In this document: in pieces, positions 56,737 through 64,000 of the stretch
Layout: every line of letters starts with the position of its first letter
How positions within the stretch are numbered: the stretch's first letter is position 1
Assembly: GCA_030374765.1 (NCBI GenBank)
Contig: JARGXX010000004.1
Coordinates: 1,178,001-1,242,000 of the forward strand
From: Agarophyton chilense
Taxonomy: Eukaryota; Rhodophyta; Florideophyceae; Gracilariales; Gracilariaceae
Length of the DNA stretch: 64,000 nt
Reading direction: 5' to 3'
The notes under the pieces: generated by a model
The model's input: only the letters and a program-made list of their open reading frames with translations
What the model was told of the DNA's origin: nothing
Database searches by the model: none
Made by a program: the position numbers and the translations under genes

Positions 56737-57403
56737 TGTAGTATCCACTCTAACGGAGAGAGCAGACACCTGCGACAGCGTTCGGACTGCCGATGGGTGG
56801 CTTGCGGCGAAGGAAAAGGGGTGGTAGAGCTACAACACCAGCGAGCTGGAAGTGGGGTGTAAAGCCACTACTCGCCAGCGAGGGTGAACAGTGCAACTGT
56901 AAAACGTTGATGGAACGTAGGTACGAGACGGCTCGTGAAGTGGTTGGGGGCTGACTATCTATTATAGCTCGTCCGGATCTCCGGTTAAGGAATCCTAAGC
57001 GAGGAACAGAATAGTCATGATGCCCATGTTGTCTCCTTTACTTGGAGTCGGCGCTCACCTCTGGTACACTATGTACTGTGTGCAAGGGTGAGTGCCCAAA
57101 TAAATATATAAATAATACCCAGTGGTCAGCCACTTAGCCGAACCACTGTATGGATACGGTCCCTAATGGACGTCTAGCTACAAAGGGTAGTAAAACCAGC
57201 GACGTGGATCGCCACTACATGCGCCGTTGCACGCCACTCCACTCGTGATACCACGTGTTCCAACAATGTACCCTGCCTCCTGGCATCCTACGCGGTGTGC
57301 CGTTTCATATCACCATGCTGATGATATCACTCACTTATGAGTTCCAACCGCGACTTCGCGAAAAAACAGCATATCGGATTCCCCGTCATAGTAGAATACT
57401 ATA
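56737..57403 (-). repeat. Solo LTR, 667 bp, with CTAAT target duplications
   Basis: Inverted copy of 10885-11550. The plus strand starts TGTAGTATCC and ends GAATACTATA. CTAAT flanks both ends (56732-56736 and 57404-57408). It lies inside the CACTA-type element, so it inserted later. It shares with its sister the sequence around the TATAATAGATAG and AATAAATATAT-type boxes. Confidence 0.85.
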
Positions 57404-57675
57404 CTAATGTTACGCAGTTTCTCAAGATGATTTACGAAGACAGGACTGATGCGAGGATCATAACTATAGTGTACATAACCACAAAATTGGATGAAAAATG
57501 GGGATCTAGATACGAATAATTCTATAACATTCTGTGAGAATATGACTGGAAACTACGAAATGCCTGTCGGCGTATAGGTAAGTGTGATAACGAACTATAT
57601 CCATTGTTACACATATCCAACGTGGTGTATGAAGCAATTCTAGTAACTCTTCTTGAGCCGAATTCTGCCATGAAT

Positions 57676-58740
57676 CTAACGCCTTCCTCTTGATTTCCCA
57701 ATTGCTCCTATCACCCTCGGGTGCGCCATACGATGACAAATTCGATTTGGTCTCGCCCGCGAGGAACTATGTCGTGTACCTCGAAAGACATGAGATACAG
57801 TCCTCGAGGAGGTTGTTGGACGCTGTAAGGGACTATCCGTGACTACGTTACGTTCGACAGGGCGGAAGCGAGTCGTTGTGCGTTGGGTAGGAGTTGGAGC
57901 TGGAGTTACCTCATTCTCATCTTCAAACAGTGTATCTTCTTCCAAAGTTGAAGAAATTGCGATTTTAAAACGCACATTTTCGTCCGTAGTACGTGGAAGA
58001 ACGTCTTGCGTTTTCGATACCGTTCCAGTGCGAGTTTTGACTTCCTTTCTTTGTCGCTAATTGCAGGTCTAAATGATCATACGGGCCGTCACTTTCGGAC
58101 TGGCGTGGAGTTTTCTGTACGAGTCGGGGAGCAACACGCTGAGCTTGGCACCCGGTCTCGGCGGTCCCATCACATATATTTCCAGTCGCGTAGTTTGAAG
58201 CACCTGCATCATCACCATGAGTTTTGTTCCCATGTTGGTGGTTACTTCGTAGAACGGAAAGAGTGATAATGATTGGGAACAGCTGGTGGGCAGGTACAGG
58301 CCCTGGAGGTGTCGTAGCATTTCTCCTACTTCTTGGGCCAGTGTACTTCCGGTCGCGCATAAGTGCTTCTTGAATAAGCATATTTACAGCCCACTGGCCC
58401 TCTGCTTTTCGACGGACCCTGTAGTGCTTTTCTATCTTCGTGCGCAGCTCAACCAAAAGGGTACGGTGTGAATGTTATAAACGGCGATACGTAATTGTAC
58501 CGTTCTCAGCCAGTTCTCGAATGTCGTACACATGCTCTCGTGTACTGCGCATTGCAGACTGGATAAATTCCTCGCTGAGCGAGCCTTGGGGATCATACTC
58601 TGTGCCATCCATAGCAGCCACCTTGCGGTTGAAGATCTCTCTCATTTTGTTCTCCGACCACTGACCTTGGACTCCGGTCTTATCTGGACGGCGCGACTCC
58701 AGTCTAGTACGGATCGGAAAACAACGCTCTTGAAATGAAT
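57676..58740 (-). pseudogene. Second gene of the CACTA-type element, divergent from the transposase (broken)
   Basis: Minus strand, starting about 360 bp from the transposase start. One frame reads RTRLESRRPDKTGVQGQWSE, then MREIFNRKVAAMDGTEYDPQ and SLSEEFIQSAMRSTREHVYD. After a TAA (near 58.48 kb) it goes on as VELRTKIEKHYRVRRKAEGQ. Further left come a Pro/Ser-rich, probably disordered part and a second frame (RFKIAISSTLEEDTLFEDEN). It is charged and helical, with no known domain. By position it could be the TnpA-like DNA-binding partner that CACTA elements encode beside the transposase; that is inference. At least one stop and one frameshift are present. Confidence 0.45.
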
Positions 58741-59096
58741 TATTCTCAGCGGCGATGCTTTGAATTTGATCATTTGTTGCAGATAGTTACGGTAATGCTG
58801 CTTAGAATATATGAAATCACAATATGGAATATAGAAAAGCCAGGAGAGAAAAATGATATCTTTGGCGGCCAAGATGGAAGAAAGAAAGAAACGTGGGATA
58901 GAATGGGATGCAGGGGAGAGGAGAATGAGAGACGGAGTTTGTGTCGATGATTTCTACGAACACTGATGCACTACAGTTTCGTTTCGTGACGGCGGGAAAT
59001 GACGGACACGAGAAATGAAAGGAAAAGCACAACAACTAGGAAGCAAAGGGTACTGGCGTGTGCAAGGTTTCTCAATCTCAACAGTTGTCTACTGTG

Positions 59097-62000
59097 ATGG
59101 GTCACCAAAAACGTGAAAGAAAGAGGCCAGCCTCACAGTCAATTGACTCAATATGGCGAGAAGTTCGGTATGAAGAGCAGGAGGTTACTGCATCTACTAA
59201 GTCGGAGTACAACAGCTCATGGATCGCAGAACTTGGGAGTGGTTACGGCTCGGCCGTGCCGTACATTGAAGACTTGCGTTTCCAAAGTCGACTTAAAAAT
59301 ATAATGAATGTCGTTCAGATCTGAAATGAACGAACCTCCACCGGTGTACCAAGATCAAACAACCGCCTGTTGACGGGAGCACAAAAAGCTCAATCTACAC
59401 AGTTTATTGAGGATTGGGAAGAGGACGAGAGAGAGCACAGCCCGTTTAGTGATGCACACATACAAACCCTCCGAGAGAGTGATAGAAGAGTGTTCCAGGG
59501 ACAGCAAACGATAGCTGCTCATTCAGAGCGAGGTTCCCGCCATACATATGACGTTCACGAACGAATAGAACGCACCGTACATTATGATGTTACGAATGAA
59601 ACTTCAAATACTTGCAGAACCCGTTCGTTCTCTGCTCCACTTGATGTCAGAGAGGACTTGTTCGAGATGAACAACCTGAATGAATATGAGAAGGACGTCG
59701 AGATAAGGCGGATAAGAGAGGTTCTACACTTTATTGAAACAGGTAGTTTATCGCAAAGCCAGGCAGCAGCACTACTTCAAACTGAGATTGTTAGGTCTAA
59801 ATTCAGCTATGATGTACTTGTTTGGTATGCAGTACGCAGATCTGGTGTAAGAAAGCAGTTTGGCTTCATATGCTCCCTGTAACACGCTCCTCTATACGGA
59901 GTCCAAGAGCATGGGACGTGTCCTTCGCAGTCATGTGACAAGACGGTGTCTGAAAGTCTCAAGTACTGGTATACGACTGTTGCCGAGCAGGTATCCGCGC
60001 TTTGCAAAGAGAAGATCTCGTTTGCATACTTAAAGAAGGGATGTGAGGAAGCATGGGAAGCCATTGCCGGGAGAGATGAAGCCTATGGATCACTTCATGA
60101 CTACTACTGTGGTGATTACTTCAAGGAAAAGTTTGGGGGCTAGATGAGAACTTGGAAAGCAAACGAAGAACTTTATGTCTTTTTGACGTTCCCATCAGAC
60201 GGGTTTGAAGTATTTCGAGGTTGCAGACTCAGCAGGTCGACATGTTCGCTCGTTTTTGTCGTGTTAAATCTAGATCAAATGATAAGATTTCAAACCTCCA
60301 ACAGTATCTTGGCAGGTTTTGTGCCAAGTTCTCATGATCAAGATGAATTTGACAGATTTCTGTCACCTATTGTAGATGACCTCAAAGAGTTTGAGTCTGA
60401 AATGAACTTTCTTTGCGCGGACGGAAGATCGAGGACAGTACACGGAAATTTGATGTTTGTTACAGCTGACTGGCCTGCTGCTAATAAGCTGATTGGTATG
60501 AAGGGGCACAACGCAGTGCATCCCTGTCGGAGGTGTATGAGGCAAGTAAAGAGATCAGTTGCAGCTGGTAACAGGTTGTGGATGCTTCCAGAAGATGGAA
60601 ACTATCTTCGTGAACAGTATAGCTCATGATGGCTTGACGGAGAACGAAACATTTGGATTGACAGCGAATGTCCTGCACTTCGAACAGCAGCAGATATGGA
60701 GAGTATTTGGAGGACACTTGACAGCGGAGGAAGAAGTTCCGGGACGTTTATGAAGGCAAATAAAGTTCCTCGAAGGCCTTTGTTGTCTACCCTTTCTGTT
60801 GACATCGTAAAATGCTTTCCGTATGACACTATGCATCTTTGGCTATTGGGCTGCGTCAAACATTTGGTATCTTTGTGTATCGGCTCACACAAGAAGTGTA
60901 TGTCATCTCAGCACCGGTTTGTGCTGCAGCCTCCTGTTGTAGGTGAAATGAATGGAGCTCTAGCGCATGGGGCAGCGGGAATTTCAGCTCAGTGGGGACG
61001 ACCACCGGAGTCATATCGCTTTATTCGAGGATACAAGGGAGAAGATTATCTAAACCTCGCATTGTATTACGCACCGTTTCTCTTTGGTAACGTTAGAGAG
61101 GACAGAAGATTAGTTCAACTATGGGCTGTTACGTCCACCGTAACCGACATATTGATGGATACCTCTCCCACGACTGCAGATGTCGTGCACCTTTGTCAAG
61201 CACTTTAGGTCGTACACACATTGTTTGTAAGTGATTTCTACAGCACACCAGCGCATGCATTTTGTCTGACGCCTACTACTCACGCTGTCCTGCATATACC
61301 TCTAATGCTTCAGGAGTGTGTGTCGTTGAGAAATGTATCACAGTTCATGGTTGAAAGGCTTGCAGGGCACCTGGGCGTGATAGCAAAGTCACGTCACCGT
61401 CCGGAATCGAATCTGTTCCACAAGACTCACACGCTATTCTAACTGCGCATGCTGGACGGTGGCGTGGCGAGGTCATTAACCAAACCTGATCTGGGAATAA
61501 ATTTCAAGGAAGCAGCTTACGAAGGTAGCAATCCTGCGGTAAACATATGATCAAGTGTGGCATCAGAAGTTCAAAGTGTGCATGAAGATGCAAACAGTTC
61601 TACCGAGGGAGCAGATGAATGGCTAAATTCGGGAATGAAGTTTCGCTTTTCAAGAACACCATGTTATCAAAATGGCGTGGCGCTGCAGACTGCAGTTATG
61701 GATTATGGTCGAAAAGAGCTTTCTCACGACTGCTATGATGTTTTTCTGAAAGTTTTAAAGGCATATGGAAAAGTATCAATATCTCAGGGGGATATCTCTC
61801 TAATAGTTGAAACGCGAGCAGAGTCTGAACGGCAAAGACGAAACGAGACGTTCAGAGCAAGACAGTGTTGTTGGATATCGTCCAAGTTTGAAGCAACCCC
61901 CAAAAGTGATCGAGTTGAGATAGAAGAAGACTTGTATGAAGTGTACTACGGCTGTGTTGAGTGCATAATCGAAGCGACTATTGAGTATCGTACTCAAGCA

Positions 62001-62243
62001 GAGGTAACCAGTCGGAAGTGTGAGTATTGCCTTGTCTCAGTCCGGTGGCAGTATGGGCTTCCACCGAATTCTGAAACTGATGTCCCATCCGTATCAATTC
62101 GAATTAGGGTGCGACGCGGAAGTATTCCCGACACGAAAACGACAATAGAAGATATGAGATGTATTTCTCATCTAGTTGCCTTTATGGACCATGGGGAGCG
62201 GAGGAATTTTCTAGATCCCATGCGTCGTCGCATATCAACTTGA
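59097..62243 (+). pseudogene. tnp2-like (EnSpm/CACTA, Plavaka-like) transposase, seven in-frame stops, no frameshift
   Basis: A single frame of 1049 codons runs from ATG 59097 (basic start MGHQKRERKRPASQ) to the stop at 62243. Tnp2 hallmarks in order: a KEKFGG-DxF-type block, LTFPSDGFEVFRGCRLSRST ... VVLNLDQMIRF and SNSILAGFVPS with a VDDLKEFE block. These are followed by LMFVTADWPAANKLIGMKGH with a CRRC knuckle, then VDIVKCFPYDTMHLWLLGC (the D-x-M-H-L-x-x-L-G signature), ESYRFIRGYKGEDY, MVERLAGHLG and a C-terminal charged region. Stops lie at 59322, 59880, 60141, 60627, 61206, 61440 and 61548 (TGA, TAA, TAG, TGA, TAG, TAA, TGA). Length is normal for the family (about 1000). A GTG-begun extension to 59058 is possible. 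Confidence 0.75.
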
Positions 62244-62339
62244 ATTGAGATTCTTGGGGGCCTAATTCAGTAGTGACTGTTATGCCACTTTGTATCAGAA
62301 CGTGATTTAATGTTACGTGGTACAGAAATTTGATATCAC

Positions 62340-62723
62340 GTCTTTCTAAAAAATATCAGCGTGACATTTGAAATGTGCAGCATGATTCGTATGGAAAGAA
62401 ATGAAAAATTAAAAAGAATGTACTGAGGAACACATTAATATCGAAAAAGCATAGAATTTTATAGAAATCTTTTGGACATCTCTTGAGCATCACATATTAA
62501 TTAAAAAAATCTAAAACGAACATCACTTGGACATCACCTGGTATATCAGCTGGGCCATCGACGGTTTAAATTCTGAAGATATATTGTGCATCCGAATAAA
62601 AATCAGACGGACATCTTTCGGACATCATACGAGTATCGCAAACGTCCCTCAAAAAAACCCATAATGGTAGAATTACTTGCGCATCATAAGGACATCCAAG
62701 AGACATCTCGATGTCTCTCTGTG
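62340..62723. repeat. Subterminal repeat region of the CACTA-type element
   Basis: AT-rich, with repeated GGACATC-like units (TTGGACATCTC, TTGGACATCACC, CGGACATC twice, AGGACATCC and a terminal AGAGACATC) spaced 10-80 bp. CACTA transposase partners bind such subterminal motifs. The left end has the inverse form (ATGTCCGGTGGATGT at 52857 and ATGTTCGGTGGGTGT near 52922). Confidence 0.6.
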
Positions 62724-62726
62724 TAG

Positions 62727-63257
62727 CTCCACCGGACAGAAGTTGTCGATGATTCACTAATCAAATCTTACGACGTTGACGGTATGCTCCCTAGTCAGAA
62801 TCCCCGCAACATTGTGTGCTCACGTGATTAGGGCACCAGCATTCCAGTCCAACCTCACTTCTTGTACTGAGGACGCAGTGAGTCAGCCGACAGAGGTCGT
62901 GACGAGATGGTGCGTCTCAAGCCCGAGCGAGTTCACCATATTCGTGGTCAGGATGAAGTTTCACGTTACAGTTTTGATATCTCGCACTAATAAACATCCG
63001 GAGCTTTATCATATAATAATGATCTCACCGAGTTTCTCGAAGCTTCTAACGGCTATTACAGCAGATCAACAATGGTATGATCTTTCGTGATCAAGCCCTT
63101 CCTATGAGCTTAGTTTCAGTACCTTCGTAAGCCTTGGACACGGCGGTCTGAAACACGTATCAAGAAAAATGACACGACACATTTCAATGAGTGAGAAGCT
63201 AGAAACCAATCTGTAAAATAAATATCAGTGAGTATGTAGGCCGCGAAGACCGAACCC
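62727..63257. other. Unassigned spacer between the CACTA-type element and the MITE
   Basis: No recognised gene. The open frame at 62776-63090 has no family features and no clear ATG near its start. Confidence 0.4.
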
Positions 63258-63260
63258 TAA

Positions 63261-63957
63261 GAGCATCCCCGCCATTGGTGGGCCCAAATCAGCAAAATAG
63301 CAAATTAGGAGTCTACATGTTCGTCTACCAATAAAATATGTATAATTGCTGATTTTTAGACTTGTCTAAATCGTCGATTTCCGCACCGGTAGAGTCTTCA
63401 TCAACGCTAACTATCTGCTGTTGCACGCACGACATGGATGAAATATGCATTCGAGAGCAGGACGATGATCTACGCCCTTGCGATGGCAGTGTCTTCTAGA
63501 AGTGAATAGGTTGCTCTACGTGAAGCTATCTTTTGTTTGCGTGAATTGATTTCTGGTTTTTTTGCTGTTTGCGCTGGCGCACAAAAAAGGTGTATTTTCG
63601 AATGGAGATGGGAATCAGCCATGATTATGGGAAATTAATGCAACGGCGAGGAGGTTTTTGAAAGAACTATTAATGAGGGGGATCTTGCATTTATGTATTG
63701 TAGAGAGCATGGGGTTTGGCTGCTTCACGGCTTTTGCCGCGAAATGTACTAGATCTCCTCCAATGGATAGCTTGCAAACGGTTTCTTCGATAGCACAAGC
63801 TCAAATAAGAAAGAGGAACAATCGCTCGATTTGCACTCTGAAACTCTGCCAGTGCTTTTTTATTTGACACTGTTGTGGACCAATGCGGCGGACCAGGCAG
63901 GTGCATTAAAGCAAATTAGATCATTTCGTAATCAACCCATGCCTGGTGGAGATGCTC
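63261..63957. mobile_element. PIF/Harbinger-type MITE, 697 bp, TAA target duplication
   Basis: TAA at 63258-63260 and 63958-63960 flanks inverted ends GAGCATCCCCGCCATTGG (left) and GAGCATCTCCACCAGGCA (right, reversed). The three-base TWA duplication and GAGCATC-type ends are those of PIF/Harbinger elements. Inside there is no transposase, only short frames (for example 63658-63867). It is therefore non-autonomous and would depend on a Harbinger transposase elsewhere. An AGCAAATTAG block occurs near both ends. Confidence 0.75.
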
Positions 63958-64000
63958 TAAGAGATGGCCTTGCGAGTCAGCCTCGCGGCTCACTTCTGTT

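Larger units (their letters stand above)
52840..62723 (+). mobile_element. EnSpm/CACTA-type DNA transposon, 9.9 kb, TAG target duplication
   Basis: TAG flanks both ends (52837-52839 and 62724-62726); three bases is the CACTA duplication length. The left end reads CCCAGAGAGGTATGAGAATG and the right end, reversed, CACAGAGAGACATCGAGATG; about 22 of the first 34 positions agree, including CAGAGAG, ATGTC and TGGATGT blocks. Many GGACATC-type motifs lie near the right end and their complement near the left, as expected for subterminal transposase sites. Inside are a tnp2-like transposase relic (59097-62243), a divergent partner-gene relic, a GC-rich segment (about 53.4-55.3 kb) and a nested solo LTR (56737-57403). 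All coding parts are broken. Confidence 0.75.

Noticed and set aside
59097-62243. In-frame stops in the tnp2-like gene as evidence of a reassigned genetic code
   Set aside because: All three stop codons occur inside it, while Argonaute, the Tc1 transposase and the monooxygenase use ordinary stops and contain none internally.
62340-62723. Spaced GGACATC units as a CRISPR-like array
   Set aside because: Units are short, imperfect and irregularly spaced in a eukaryotic transposon end; subterminal repeats explain them.

Overview
This is a eukaryotic, transposon-crowded stretch. Two long host genes (Argonaute, and a flavin monooxygenase related to kynurenine 3-monooxygenase) are each a single uninterrupted exon, and TATA-like boxes lie close to their start codons. 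With the number of Ty1/copia and Ty3/gypsy copies and the oomycete/red-alga-type DDE_Tnp_4 transposase, this fits an intron-poor alga, most simply a florideophyte red alga of the Chondrus type. The organism is an inference (about 0.5), not read directly from a marker.

Layout. 0.4-2.0 kb: a PIF/Harbinger-like relic (Myb-like gene facing a DDE nuclease). 2.6-10.3 kb: an old copia copy (A) split by a later copia copy (B, 4547-9179) with 88-bp LTRs and an ATATG target duplication. 10.4-16.4 kb: an old gypsy copy (H) that carries a nested 666-bp solo LTR. 16.4-17.4 kb: the 5' end of another gypsy (G). 17434-22680: a whole-looking, young copia (C) with 327-bp LTRs and one 1523-residue polyprotein containing a Tudor-like domain. 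24-30.5 kb: the host island, with a small GC-rich gene (weakly CAP-like), Argonaute (minus) and the monooxygenase (plus), the last two divergent. 31.2-33.4 kb: LTR relics and a Tc1-type transposon with an open transposase and paired terminal repeats. 34.4 kb: a cluster of hairpins. 35.7-39.4 kb: a gypsy with a chromodomain (E), next to a copia tail (D). 40.8-42.75 kb: a second Harbinger-like Myb plus DDE transposase pair. 44.5-50.3 kb: an old copia (F). 50.4-51.3 kb: an integrase relic. 52840-62723: a 9.9-kb EnSpm/CACTA-type element with TAG target duplications, a tnp2-like transposase relic, a divergent partner gene, a GC-rich segment and a nested second solo LTR. 63261-63957: a Harbinger-type MITE with TAA duplications.

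How it fits together. The only clearly intact host coding sequences are at 24-30.5 kb. Almost everything else is layered mobile DNA, so a slicer-type Argonaute sits inside a transposon graveyard. Insertion order can be read in places: A before B, H before its solo LTR, and CACTA before its solo LTR. Three copia families (B, C, F) share a primer-binding site complementary to the anticodon region of initiator tRNA-Met, and in each an AUG lies in that site. The most novel observations are the Tudor-like insert in copia C, the AUG-in-primer-site arrangement, and the composite CACTA element.
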